This document shows positions 22,183 through 30,948 of a stretch of DNA of 64,000 nucleotides, one piece after another. The notes under the pieces are model-generated. The model saw nothing but the letters and a program-made list of their open reading frames with translations, searched no databases and was not told the DNA's origin. This DNA is from Streptomyces sp. T12 (GTDB lineage Bacteria; Actinomycetota; Actinomycetes; Streptomycetales; Streptomycetaceae): NCBI RefSeq assembly GCF_028736035.1, contig NZ_CP117866.1, positions 1,116,001-1,180,000 on the forward strand, read 5' to 3'. Each line of letters begins with the position of its first letter. Position 1 is the stretch's first letter. Position numbers and translations under genes: made by a program.

Positions 22183-24258
22183 ATGACGACGACTGTGGCG
22201 ATGGCGCAGGCGCTCAACGCCGCCCTGCGGGACGCGCTCGGCGCGGACGAGCGCGTCGTGGTCTTCGGCGAGGACGTCGGCCGCCTCGGCGGCGTCTTCC
22301 GGGTCACCGACGGGCTCACCGAGGAGTTCGGCGACCGGCGCTGCTTCGACACCCCCGTCAGCGAGGCCGGCATCGCGGGCCTCGCGGTCGGCATGGCGAT
22401 GGCCGGGTTCCGACCGGTGGTGGAGATGCAGTTCGACGCGTTCGCCTACCCGGCGTTCGAGCAGATCGCCTCCCACATGGCCAAGATGCGCAACCGAACC
22501 CGAGGTGCGCTCCCCCTGCCGCTGGTCGTCCGGATCCCGTACGGCGGCGGCATCGGCGGCGTGGAGCACCACAGCGACTCCAGTGAGGCGTACTACGCGC
22601 ACACGGCCGGTCTGAAGGTGGTGACGCCGGCGACGGCCGCCGACGCCTACTCCCTGCTGCGCGAGGCGATCGACGACCCGGACCCGGTGATCTTCCTGGA
22701 GCCCAAGCGCCACTACTGGACCAAGGAGACGCTCCGACTCCCGTCCCGCACCGAGCCGTTCGGCACCGCCGCGATACGCCGGCCCGGGAGCGACGCGACG
22801 TTGGTGGCGTACGGCCCCTGCGTCGCCGTCGCCCTGGAGGCGGCCCGGGCGGCCGAGGCCGAGGGCCTCGACGTGGAGGTGCTGGACCTGCGCACCCTCG
22901 TCCCGCTGGACGACCGTACGCTCACCGCGTCGGTACGCCGCACCGCCCGCTGCGTGATCGTGCACGAGGCACAGGGCTTCGCCGGGGTCGGCGCCGAGAT
23001 CGCGGCCCGGGTGCAGGAGCGGTGCTTCGACGCGCTGGTCGCACCGGTGCTGCGGGTCACCGGCTTCGACATCCCGTATCCGCCCCCGCTGCTGGAGGAC
23101 GCGCATCTGCCGGTCGCCGGGCGGGTGTTGGAGGCCCTGCGCCGACTGCTGCCGGGCGGCATCGTGCAACGGCCCCGTCAAGTCGCGCCCGCTGCCGCCG
23201 ACTCGACCGGCCACACCTTCCATCTGCCCGATCTGGGCGAGGGGTTGGCGGACGCCGAGGTGCTGGAGTGGATGGTCGCGGTGGGCGACGCGGTCCGGCA
23301 GGACCAGGTCGTGGCCGAGGTGGAGACGGCCAAGTCGGTGGTGACGCTGCCGAGTCCGTACGCGGGGACGGTGACGGCCCTGCACTGCCGGGCGGGCGAG
23401 ACCGTGCGGGTGGGGGCGCCGTTGCTGACGGTGACTCAACCCGCCTCGGAGGAACCGGGTTCAGGGGCCGTACTCACCGGTTACGGGACGAACGGGGCGC
23501 GGTGGTCCGCACCGGCATCCACCGCCACCGCCACGGGCTCCGCCACGGCCACGGGCACCGCGGACACGCCGATCCGCCCGTCGGGCACGGACACCCGCAC
23601 GCAGCTCGACGCCACCGCCGACAAATACCTCCGCAGTCACCGCGACACGCCCGCCGTCACCATCTGGGCGGACGCCGACGTCACGAACCTCCTCGCCGCC
23701 CGCGCCACCCGTGGCACAGGCCTGCTGCCGCTGCTCGCGCAGGCGTGTCTGGCCGGGCTCGCCGCCTTCCCCGTCCTCAACGCCCGTGTCGACACCGGCC
23801 GCGGGGAGATCGTCCGCCTTCCCGACGTGCACCTCGGCTTCGCCGCGCAGACCGCCCACGGCCTGGTCGTCCCCGTGGTCCGGGACGCGCACCGGCTCAC
23901 CCTGGACGACCTCGCGGCCGAACTGCGCCGCCTGACCGGCCTCGCCCGCGAGGACGCCCTCCCCCTGGAACACCGGACCGGCGGCACCTTCACCCTGAAC
24001 AACTACGGCCCCCTCGGCGTCGACGGCGCCACACCGATCCTCAACCACCCCCAGTCCGCGATGCTCGGCGTCGGCCGCATCACGGACCGCCCCTGGGCGG
24101 TGGACGGCCGCGTGGAGGTGCGCAAGGTCGTCACCGTGTCGCTCACTTTCGACCACCGGGTGTGCGACGGGGGCACCGCGGCCGGATTCCTGCGCCATGT
24201 CACCGACCACCTTGTCACCGACCGTCTAGTCACCGGCCCGGCGACTGACGGCGGCTGA
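22183..24258 (+). CDS. Fused 2-oxoacid dehydrogenase E1-beta / lipoyl / E2 acyltransferase
   Basis: 691 aa. Residues ~1-330 are an E1 beta subunit (VFGEDVGRLGGVFRVT, PVSEAGIAGLAVGMA, VHEAQGFAGVGAEI). Residues ~340-420 are a lipoyl domain with the modified lysine at K384 (VETAKSVV). A short Ala/Thr-rich linker leads to the E2 acyltransferase core (~475-690) with the catalytic FDHRVCDGG motif (His658). E1-beta and E2 are normally separate proteins. I see no obvious peripheral-subunit (E3)-binding domain between the lipoyl and catalytic domains, and no E3 gene nearby, so it probably borrows E3 from primary metabolism. With the E1-alpha it should yield an acyl-CoA, perhaps the starter acylating the NRPS. 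It ends convergently with the ATP-grasp gene, one base apart. Confidence 0.9.
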   Translation: MTTTVAMAQALNAALRDALGADERVVVFGEDVGRLGGVFRVTDGLTEEFGDRRCFDTPVSEAGIAGLAVGMAMAGFRPVVEMQFDAFAYPAFEQIASHMAKMRNRTRGALPLPLVVRIPYGGGIGGVEHHSDSSEAYYAHTAGLKVVTPATAADAYSLLREAIDDPDPVIFLEPKRHYWTKETLRLPSRTEPFGTAAIRRPGSDATLVAYGPCVAVALEAARAAEAEGLDVEVLDLRTLVPLDDRTLTASVRRTARCVIVHEAQGFAGVGAEIAARVQERCFDALVAPVLRVTGFDIPYPPPLLEDAHLPVAGRVLEALRRLLPGGIVQRPRQVAPAAADSTGHTFHLPDLGEGLADAEVLEWMVAVGDAVRQDQVVAEVETAKSVVTLPSPYAGTVTALHCRAGETVRVGAPLLTVTQPASEEPGSGAVLTGYGTNGARWSAPASTATATGSATATGTADTPIRPSGTDTRTQLDATADKYLRSHRDTPAVTIWADADVTNLLAARATRGTGLLPLLAQACLAGLAAFPVLNARVDTGRGEIVRLPDVHLGFAAQTAHGLVVPVVRDAHRLTLDDLAAELRRLTGLAREDALPLEHRTGGTFTLNNYGPLGVDGATPILNHPQSAMLGVGRITDRPWAVDGRVEVRKVVTVSLTFDHRVCDGGTAAGFLRHVTDHLVTDRLVTGPATDGG

Positions 24259-24259
24259 C

Positions 24260-25216
24260 TCACCGGCGGCTCTCGGGAGAGCGGCGGTCCGCCCTGCGCT
24301 GTGCCAGCCACAGGGCGACCTCCTCCGAGATCGGCTGCCCGGTCTCCAGTTCGACGAAGCCGAACTGGCCGCCCTGGTTGCACTCCAGGAACCACCAGAT
24401 GCCGTGCTCGTCCTCGGCGAAGTCGAAGGCGGCGTACGCCAGTCCGCCGAGGGTGACGTAGTCGTGCACCGACTTGCCGATGCGTTCGGGGACCGGGACC
24501 GGCTCCCAGACGTGCCCGGTGTCGCCGTAGCGTCCGTCGACCTGGCCGGGTTCGGCGGTCTTCCGCGCGGCGAACAGCCGGGTGCCGACACTGGTCAGCC
24601 GGATGTCGGCCCGCTTGGGTACGTACCGCTGCAGCAGCGCGGGCCCGGCCGCGACCGCGGAGAAGTCCGCGCCGGGGCCGACGAGGGTGGTGGGCAGGGC
24701 CAGCCCGGGGTCACCGGGCGGCGGCCCCGAGGCGGACTTCACCACCACGTCCCGGTACTCCTCGGCGAACTCCCGTGCCAGCCGGGGTGACGTGGTGAAG
24801 ACCGTCGGCGGTACGGCGAAGCCGCTGAGGTGGGCGACCCTCAACTGCCAGGGTTTCAGCCGGGCTTGGTCGGCGTTGCGCGGATGGTTCATCCACCGTG
24901 CGGCGGCGGAGTGGAGCATCCCGTACAGCGCCTGCCGGGTCTCGGCGGTCAGCCACGGTGAGGGATGCGCGGCGTGCGCGGCCGGTTCGCCGGGCCTGCG
25001 CACCCATATGGAGCGCAGGCCTCCCATGCTGAGCACATGTCCGTTGACCGACAGGTGCCCGTCGAAGTCACCATGGGCGTAGTCGGCGGACAGCACGGCC
25101 TTGCCCGGCAGGTCGGCGGGGTCCAGCCGCATCACGGGAGTCCCTGTCCCGTGCAGCCTGGCCACCACCATGTCGGCGGTCACGTCCTCTTCGGACGTCA
25201 GGATCAGTACGGTCAT
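24260..25216 (-). CDS. tgmB: ATP-grasp ribosomal peptide maturase (TgmB-like)
   Basis: 318 aa, RimK-like ATP-grasp ligase of the graspetide maturase type. Visible are the N-terminal RIWVRRP-like segment (IWVRRPGEP), the MNHPRNADQARLKPWQL region, VVVKSASG, LLQRYVPKRADIRLT and a metal-binding end (WWFLECNQGGQFGFVE). Such enzymes phosphorylate Asp/Glu side chains of a ribosomal precursor and form ester or amide links to Thr/Ser/Lys. It lies 14 bp downstream of a small precursor gene on the same strand; no strong ribosome site is seen, so translation is probably coupled. No partner methyltransferase, common in TgmABC sets, adjoins it. Confidence 0.88.
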   Translation of the reverse strand: MTVLILTSEEDVTADMVVARLHGTGTPVMRLDPADLPGKAVLSADYAHGDFDGHLSVNGHVLSMGGLRSIWVRRPGEPAAHAAHPSPWLTAETRQALYGMLHSAAARWMNHPRNADQARLKPWQLRVAHLSGFAVPPTVFTTSPRLAREFAEEYRDVVVKSASGPPPGDPGLALPTTLVGPGADFSAVAAGPALLQRYVPKRADIRLTSVGTRLFAARKTAEPGQVDGRYGDTGHVWEPVPVPERIGKSVHDYVTLGGLAYAAFDFAEDEHGIWWFLECNQGGQFGFVELETGQPISEEVALWLAQRRADRRSPESRR

Positions 25217-25230
25217 TCGCGTACGGGTCG

Positions 25231-25422
25231 TCAGTCGTCGAAGTGGGTCGCGGATCCGGCGGTGGACGTCGTCGTGCCGACCGCGAGCAGCAGGTCCGGG
25301 TCACTGATGGCGGGGCGGCCGTCGGGCAGCACGTTCAGCTGGCGGGCCGGGTCGAAGTGATAGGGCGTCACCGCGTTCGGAAGCCCTCTGGGGAAGGCGT
25401 AGTTGAGGGTGAACGGTCGCAT
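25231..25422 (-). CDS. tgmA: Graspetide precursor peptide (TgmA-like)
   Basis: 63 aa. A conserved leader (PFTLNYAFPRGL at residues 3-14) is followed by a C-terminal core rich in Thr and ending THFDD. The core has TTTST near residues 50-54 and the paired Asp at the end, the donor/acceptor pattern expected of side-chain ester or amide rings. ATP-grasp-modified RiPP precursors of actinobacteria have this layout. A GGAGG ribosome site lies 8 bp before the ATG. The maturase gene follows directly. Ring pattern and activity are unknown. Confidence 0.85.
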   Translation of the reverse strand: MRPFTLNYAFPRGLPNAVTPYHFDPARQLNVLPDGRPAISDPDLLLAVGTTTSTAGSATHFDD

Positions 25423-25640
25423 GGTGAGCCTCCAATGCAGTGCAGTGAATTACCGTCACTTACGCACTGCTTGTGTAAGGAATTCATCACTTTCCGCCAC
25501 ATCGGCGTGAAGACCGTCACACCCTTCACCGGATTCCCTGACTCCTCACAGGAGTCCTTGACGCTGAACCGTTTCATCGCTTCTCTCGAAACGCAGTTCT
25601 TCATGGGAGCGCTCCCAACCTCCACGTGAAAGGGATCCCC
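25423..25640. promoter_or_regulatory. Divergent promoter region for graspetide and esterase genes
   Basis: Gene-free interval, less GC-rich than its flanks. On the plus strand TTGACG at 25558-25563 with TTCTCT 17 bp later is a weak promoter candidate for the esterase. The CebR-type operator lies between it and the esterase start. No promoter could be picked for the graspetide gene. Confidence 0.45.
25604..25617. promoter_or_regulatory. CebR-type operator (perfect 14-bp palindrome)
   Basis: The sequence TGGGAGCGCTCCCA is a perfect palindrome and equals the established consensus bound by CebR, the LacI-family cellobiose/cello-oligosaccharide sensor of Streptomyces. It sits 24 bp upstream of the GTG of a secreted polysaccharide esterase, a position suited to repression. 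The match is direct; actual binding is inference. Confidence 0.85.
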
Positions 25641-27635
25641 GTGCAGACACCCCCGCACCCCGGACGCGCCCTTTCGGTCCTCCTCACCGCCGCGCTCGTC
25701 GCCTGTCTGCTGTCGCTGTCCTGGGCGGGCGGCTCTGCGGCGCGGGCCGCGGCCGGCGACGGCTCGGTGTCCGACCCCAACATCGTCTACGTGGGCCGCT
25801 GGGACACGAGTTCGGGCACCGCCGCCGTGCCCCAGTGGTCCGGCGCGTACCTCCAGACGGCGTTCACCGGCACCACGGTGAAGGTCAGGGCGAGGGACGC
25901 GGTCAACTTCTACGCGAGCGTCGACGGCGGACCCGACGTCTTCCACGCGGGCGTGCGCGGGACCGTGAACCTCACTCCCCAACCCCTGTCCTCCGGCACC
26001 CACACCCTGCGGATCTCCTACCGCTCCGGCGACACCGTCTTCCAGGGTCTGGTGCTGGACCCCGGAGCCCGCACGGTCGGTCCGGCCATACCGTCCGGGC
26101 TGGTCGAGTTCGTCGGGGACTCCATCACCGCCGGCGCCCTCACCGACCGGCTGGCGCTCGACTCGTACGCCTGGAAGACCGGCGAGCGGCTGGGGATGCG
26201 GCACACCCGGATCGCCCGCGCGGGCTACTGCCTGGTCGCCCAGTCCGGTTGTACGGGCCTGAGCAGCCAGTACTTCAGGACCGGCAGCACCGGCGAGCAG
26301 AGCTGGGACTTCTCCCGCTACGGGGTGAGCGCGGTCGTCATCAACCTGGGCACCAACGACATCGGCCACGGCGTGTCCGGACCCGCCTTCCAGACGGCGT
26401 ACACCAAGTTCCTGGGCGACCTGCGCGCCAAGCACCCCGAGGCGCACCTCTTCGCCGTGCAGACGCTCAAGAAGCGCTATGTGACGGAGACCAGGGCCGC
26501 CGTCAGCGCCCGCAACAGCTCCGGCGACGCCAAGGTGCACTACGTCGACACCACGGGCTGGCTCACCGACGGCACCGACTACGAGGACGGCAACGGCCAT
26601 CCCAACGAGGCGGGGCACACCAAGTTCGCCGCCCGACTGGCGCCCGTCATCGCCGCCCGGCTGGGCAGCGTCGCCGGTGTGTCCGCCCAGGCGGCCGCTC
26701 CCGGCGGACCCGGCGACCCCCACATCAGGTTCGTCGGCCGCTGGGACACCCGGAGCTCCAGCACCCTCTACACGCCGTACTGGGCCGGCGCGTACTACCG
26801 GGTCGGCTTCACCGGCCGGACGGTCAAGCTCAAGCAGCGCAACACCATCGACTTCTGGGCGCGCATCGACAACGGGCCGGTGGAGTTCTACGACGACGTC
26901 AAGGGCACGGTGGACCTGACCCCGACGGCGCTGGCCTCCGGCAACCACACCCTTCAGGTCAACTACCAGGTGGTCGCCGGCTCGTACCGCGGCGACGCCG
27001 TCTTCCAGGGGCTGGTCCTCGACAGCGGCGCGACCACCTTCGCGCCGTCGGCCCCGGCCAAGGTGATCGAGTTCGTCGGCGACTCGATCACGGTGGGCAC
27101 CACCACCTCGCAGAACGCCCGTACCGCGTACGGCTGGCTGATCGGCGAGCGGCTCGGCACCGAGCACACCCAGGTCGCCCAGGGCGGTGCCTGTCTGGTG
27201 GCCACGGCAGACGGATGCGTGGGCCTGGAGCAGCAGTTCACCAGGCTCGATCCCAACTCACCCACGCCCGACTGGGACTTCACCCGCTACCAGGCGGACG
27301 CCGTCGTCATCAATCTCGGCACCAACGACGTGGGCCACGGCGTCAGCTCCACCCAGTTCCAGTCGGCTTACACCAGCCTGCTGCGCAAGGTCCGCGCCGC
27401 TTATCCCCGGGCCTGGATCTTCGCGCTGGAGACCTTCCGCGGCCGCTACGTCCCGCAGACCGAAGCGGCCGTCAAGGCGGCCGTCGACGGCGGCGACAGC
27501 CGCGTCTCCTTCGTCGACACGACGGGCTGGCTGGGCTCGGGCGATCTGACGGACTCCGTCCACCCGAACGACCAGGGCCACCGCGTCATCGCCGACCGCC
27601 TGGCACCGATCATCGCGGCGAGAATCGGCGGCTGA
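25641..27635 (+). CDS. Secreted tandem CE2-type SGNH acetyl esterase, two modules
   Basis: 664 aa from the GTG at 25641, chosen for the AAAGGGA site just upstream; an in-frame GTG 15 bp earlier is less likely. A Sec signal peptide (hydrophobic core then AARAAA) spans ~1-43. Two homologous units follow, ~50-345 and ~360-664. Each has a jelly-roll domain beginning near GRWDT and an SGNH hydrolase domain with FVGDSIT (nucleophile Ser) and INLGTND. The catalytic His lies in NGHPNEAGH in unit 1 and SVHPNDQGH in unit 2. This is the layout of carbohydrate esterase family 2, which deacetylates xylan or glucomannan. CE2 enzymes normally carry one unit. The CebR-type operator supports induction during cellulose breakdown. 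Confidence 0.88.
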   Translation: MQTPPHPGRALSVLLTAALVACLLSLSWAGGSAARAAAGDGSVSDPNIVYVGRWDTSSGTAAVPQWSGAYLQTAFTGTTVKVRARDAVNFYASVDGGPDVFHAGVRGTVNLTPQPLSSGTHTLRISYRSGDTVFQGLVLDPGARTVGPAIPSGLVEFVGDSITAGALTDRLALDSYAWKTGERLGMRHTRIARAGYCLVAQSGCTGLSSQYFRTGSTGEQSWDFSRYGVSAVVINLGTNDIGHGVSGPAFQTAYTKFLGDLRAKHPEAHLFAVQTLKKRYVTETRAAVSARNSSGDAKVHYVDTTGWLTDGTDYEDGNGHPNEAGHTKFAARLAPVIAARLGSVAGVSAQAAAPGGPGDPHIRFVGRWDTRSSSTLYTPYWAGAYYRVGFTGRTVKLKQRNTIDFWARIDNGPVEFYDDVKGTVDLTPTALASGNHTLQVNYQVVAGSYRGDAVFQGLVLDSGATTFAPSAPAKVIEFVGDSITVGTTTSQNARTAYGWLIGERLGTEHTQVAQGGACLVATADGCVGLEQQFTRLDPNSPTPDWDFTRYQADAVVINLGTNDVGHGVSSTQFQSAYTSLLRKVRAAYPRAWIFALETFRGRYVPQTEAAVKAAVDGGDSRVSFVDTTGWLGSGDLTDSVHPNDQGHRVIADRLAPIIAARIGG

Positions 27636-27675
27636 CCGCGCCGGTCATCCCTGCGAGGCAACGACAGACGTCATC

Positions 27676-29232
27676 TCAGGGCATCGGCATTCCTCCGCCC
27701 TGGAGTCGTTCCAGGTCGGAGGGGCGGACCTGGATGACGAGGAGGGCGATCACCGCGGCGATCGCGGTGAAGATCGCGGCCATGATGAAGGCGGCGGAGA
27801 CTCCGGCGGTGAGGACCTCGTCGCCCCAGGGTGGCGGGAGCTGGCCGGTGCGTTCGAAGCTCAGCCGCTCCGCTGGGGTCGCGTCGGCCCGGAAGGCGGC
27901 CATCTGTTCGTCCATCTCGTTGCCGCTGGCCGTACCGAACACCGTGACCAGGATGGACAGCCCGAGGGAACCACCCACCTGCTGGGTGGCGTTGAGCAGT
28001 CCGGAGGCCGCGCCCGTCTCCCGGGTGGCCACGTTGGACAGCGCCATCAGGGTCAGGGACACGAACTCCATGCCCATACCGAGGCTGAAGACGAGGATCG
28101 GGCCGAGGATGCTGCCCGCGTAGGTGGAGTGGACGTCGGTCAGGGTCAGCCAGGCGAGGCCGGCGGCGGCCAGGATCGCGCCGGTCACCATGAAGGGCTT
28201 GGGCCCGTACTTCGGCAGGAGTTGGGAGGCGAGCCCCGCGCCCACCGCGATGACGGCGCTCACCGGCAGGAAGGCCAGCCCGGCCTGGAGCGGGCTGAAG
28301 TCCAGCACGTTCTGGACGAAGAGGGTGAGGAAGAAGAACATGCCGAAGATCGCGGCGGCGAGGCTCAGCATCATGCCGTAGGTGCCCGCCCGGTTGCGGT
28401 CGGCGAACATGTGCAGCGGTGTGATCGGCTGCCGGGAGCGCCGCTCGATCAGGATGAACGCCAGCAGGACGACGACGGCCGCCCCGAACGCGGCCAGGGT
28501 GAGCGGGTCCCGCCAGCCGTCCTGCGCGGCCCGGATGAACCCATACACCAGCAGCACCATGCCGATGGTGGAGGCCAGTGCGCCCGCCAGGTCGAAGTGA
28601 CCGGGGTGGCGCTCGGACTCCCGGATCCAGCGCGGCGTGGCGAGCGCGATGAGCAGCCCGATCGGCACGTTGACGAACAGCACCCAGCGCCAGTTCAGCC
28701 ATTCGACCAGGATTCCGCCCGCCAGCAGCCCGATCGCGCCGCCGCCCGCGGAGACCGCGGCGAAGACGCCGAACGCCCTGTTGCGGTCGGGCCCTTCACG
28801 GAAGGTCGTACTGATCAGGGCGAGGGAGGTCGGGGACGCGATGGCGCCGCCGACGCCCTGGAGGGCACGAGCGGCGAGGAGTTGCCACTCGTTCTGGGAC
28901 ATGCCGCCGAGCAACGAGGCGAGTACGAAGAGCAGTACGCCGAAGATGAAGACGCGCCGTCTGCCGAGGATGTCGCCCATCCTGCCGCCGAGCAGCAGCA
29001 GCCCGCCGAAGGTGAGCGTGTAGGCGTTGATCACCCAGGACAGGCTGGTCGTGGAGAAGTCGAGCGAGCGCTGGATGTCCGGCAGGGCGATGTTCACGAT
29101 GGTGATGTCGAGCACCACCATCAGCTGGCAGGAGGCGATGACCAGCAGCGCCATACCGCTGCCACGGCCATCGCCCCGCTCCGTCTCCTGCGGGGTGGTC
29201 CGTGCTTCGGGTGTCGGCTCGGGGTTGCTCAT
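27676..29232 (-). CDS. DHA2-family MFS drug exporter, ~14 TM segments
   Basis: About 518 aa from the ATG at 29232. It shows DHA2 features: the motif LDITIVNIALP in TM1, GGRMGDILGRRRVF between TM2 and TM3, and WRWVLFVNVPIG after TM5. It is a proton-coupled exporter in the plasma membrane, probably for drugs or the cell's own metabolites. It stands alone on its strand, and its 3' end faces the esterase gene 40 bp away. A longer reading to 29319 is possible, but its N-terminal extension looks non-coding. The substrate cannot be told; a link to the nearby NRPS is only possible. Confidence 0.88.
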   Translation of the reverse strand: MSNPEPTPEARTTPQETERGDGRGSGMALLVIASCQLMVVLDITIVNIALPDIQRSLDFSTTSLSWVINAYTLTFGGLLLLGGRMGDILGRRRVFIFGVLLFVLASLLGGMSQNEWQLLAARALQGVGGAIASPTSLALISTTFREGPDRNRAFGVFAAVSAGGGAIGLLAGGILVEWLNWRWVLFVNVPIGLLIALATPRWIRESERHPGHFDLAGALASTIGMVLLVYGFIRAAQDGWRDPLTLAAFGAAVVVLLAFILIERRSRQPITPLHMFADRNRAGTYGMMLSLAAAIFGMFFFLTLFVQNVLDFSPLQAGLAFLPVSAVIAVGAGLASQLLPKYGPKPFMVTGAILAAAGLAWLTLTDVHSTYAGSILGPILVFSLGMGMEFVSLTLMALSNVATRETGAASGLLNATQQVGGSLGLSILVTVFGTASGNEMDEQMAAFRADATPAERLSFERTGQLPPPWGDEVLTAGVSAAFIMAAIFTAIAAVIALLVIQVRPSDLERLQGGGMPMP

Positions 29233-29365
29233 GGCATCGCGCCGTGGCGGGGATTCGGTGGCTGGTTCCCGCCACCATTCGACCGTACGCCGCCGCGGGA
29301 CGGGCCTCCAGTCGATCACGGAGCCGGGCCGTGACGCCCTTGGTGGGGCCCTGGTGGGCCCCAGG

Positions 29366-30814
29366 TCAGCGACCGGCGCGGATCAGGCCCGTGAGATAGC
29401 GCCACAGCGAGGAGCGCTGCCGGGCGGACTGGTCCGGCAGCACCGGCTCGGCCGTCTCCGGCGTCGGCTCCAGCGCCGCGGGCGGAGCCGACGCCCGCTC
29501 CGGTGGCGATGTTCGCGCGGACGCCGAGGGCCGCTCGGGCACCGAGGCGAGTTCGTACCGTACGGGCAGTGAGCGCAGGCCGCGCATGAACGGGGAGGAG
29601 CGCCACGGAAGTTGGTCGGCCGGGAGGGCGAGGTCCAGATGGGAGAACCGCTCGAAGAGCCGGCCCACGCCTACCGCCGCCACCGTCGACGCGAGCTCGC
29701 GGGCCGGGCACTGGCGGCGGCCCGCACCCCAGGACAGGTGCGCCCGGGTGCTGATGGTGCTGCTCGGCGCCACGTGGTCGGCGAAGAGCGGGTCGGCGTG
29801 CGCGGCGGCGGAGGAGACCCACACCGGGTCGCCGGCCCGGATCGTGTAGTTGCCGAGCTCGGTGTCCTTGGCGGCGAAGCGCGGTACGAAGTTCACCAGC
29901 GGCGGCTTGCGCATGACCACCCGGTTCATGGTCTCCCTGATCATCCCGGCGGACAGGCTGGCGCGCACGCCGCCGTCACCGGAGATGACCTCGACCACGG
30001 TGTTGGACATGAGGATCCCGACGTGGTCGGAGGTCATGCCGAGCAGCATGAACAGCTCACGGGCCAGTTCGTCGAGGGACAGGTCTGGGTGCGCGGCCAG
30101 AAGGTAGGAGGGGAAGTCGTCCCCCGGCTCCTTCAGCTTCACGGCCGCCAGTTCCGCGAGCGTCGCCAGCAGTCGCTCCAGGGCGGGCTCCGCGTCCGGG
30201 CCCGCGTCCAGGACTCGCCACATGTCCATCAGCGCGTCGTCGCCCTGGGAACCAGGGAAGCCGAGCAGATGACTGGCCACCATCAGAGGCAGCGGCCGGG
30301 AGAACTGCGCGGACAGGTCCGCCACGCCCGTGCCGCCGCCCTGCCCCACCAAGGTGATCAGCTCGTCGGCGTAGGCGGTGACGGCCGCCTTCAGTCTCTT
30401 GGCCTGGGGGTGGCCGGGATCCTGGAAGGGTTTGAGCGCCGCGTCCCACGCCGTCCGCAGCGTCCCGTATCCGGGACCGCCCTGGATCAGCACGTGGTTG
30501 ACCTCCAGGGACGGCCCGAGCGGCCAGTCGGCGGGGACTTCGCCCTCCGAGCGGGCCCGCCAGTTCTCCAGCCCCTTCGGCCAGCCGTCGTCGTCCTGGA
30601 GGACCTGCAGCGCCTCCCGGTAGCCGAGGACCAGCCAGGCGGGCACACCCAGCAGGTCGACCGGGGCGACGGGGCCGTGCTGCTGCCTCAGCCGCTCGTA
30701 CACGAGCGAAGGGCGCGTCTCGTAGTCGCGGGTCAGCAGCGGTTCGGGAGCCATCTCCTCCAACCGGGAGCCGTCGACGTCCGCGGCTCCGCTCTCACCC
30801 CAGTGGGATTCCAT
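29366..30814 (-). CDS. Cytochrome P450 lacking the ExxR arginine
   Basis: About 482 aa (start ATG 30814; starts up to 30 bp upstream are possible). The haem-binding loop is SWGAGRRQCPAREL, with the thiolate Cys present. The I-helix reads LLGMTSDHVG. Where the K-helix ExxR is expected the sequence reads RETMNRVV, i.e. ExxN, so the usual structural arginine is missing. Some Streptomyces P450s (for example the conservon-linked CYP157 group) are known to lack ExxR. The C-terminal ~60 residues are a Pro/Ala/Ser-rich extension ending in a short amphipathic stretch. No redox partner gene is adjacent. The substrate is unknown. Confidence 0.8.
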   Translation of the reverse strand: MESHWGESGAADVDGSRLEEMAPEPLLTRDYETRPSLVYERLRQQHGPVAPVDLLGVPAWLVLGYREALQVLQDDDGWPKGLENWRARSEGEVPADWPLGPSLEVNHVLIQGGPGYGTLRTAWDAALKPFQDPGHPQAKRLKAAVTAYADELITLVGQGGGTGVADLSAQFSRPLPLMVASHLLGFPGSQGDDALMDMWRVLDAGPDAEPALERLLATLAELAAVKLKEPGDDFPSYLLAAHPDLSLDELARELFMLLGMTSDHVGILMSNTVVEVISGDGGVRASLSAGMIRETMNRVVMRKPPLVNFVPRFAAKDTELGNYTIRAGDPVWVSSAAAHADPLFADHVAPSSTISTRAHLSWGAGRRQCPARELASTVAAVGVGRLFERFSHLDLALPADQLPWRSSPFMRGLRSLPVRYELASVPERPSASARTSPPERASAPPAALEPTPETAEPVLPDQSARQRSSLWRYLTGLIRAGR

Positions 30815-30948
30815 CTGCCTGCCGCCCTCCGACACTCCCCGCACCGGCGCACTACCAGTCAGTAGCCAACAACGCCGGTGACCCTACCCCAGGGGGCACT
30901 TGCGGGTGAACGACGGGTGGCAGGGGGGCGTCGCCTCCCCACCCGGCG

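Noticed and set aside
29366..30814. Conservon reading of the P450
   Set aside because: None of the other conservon genes (histidine kinase-like, roadblock, DUF742, GTPase) is adjacent.
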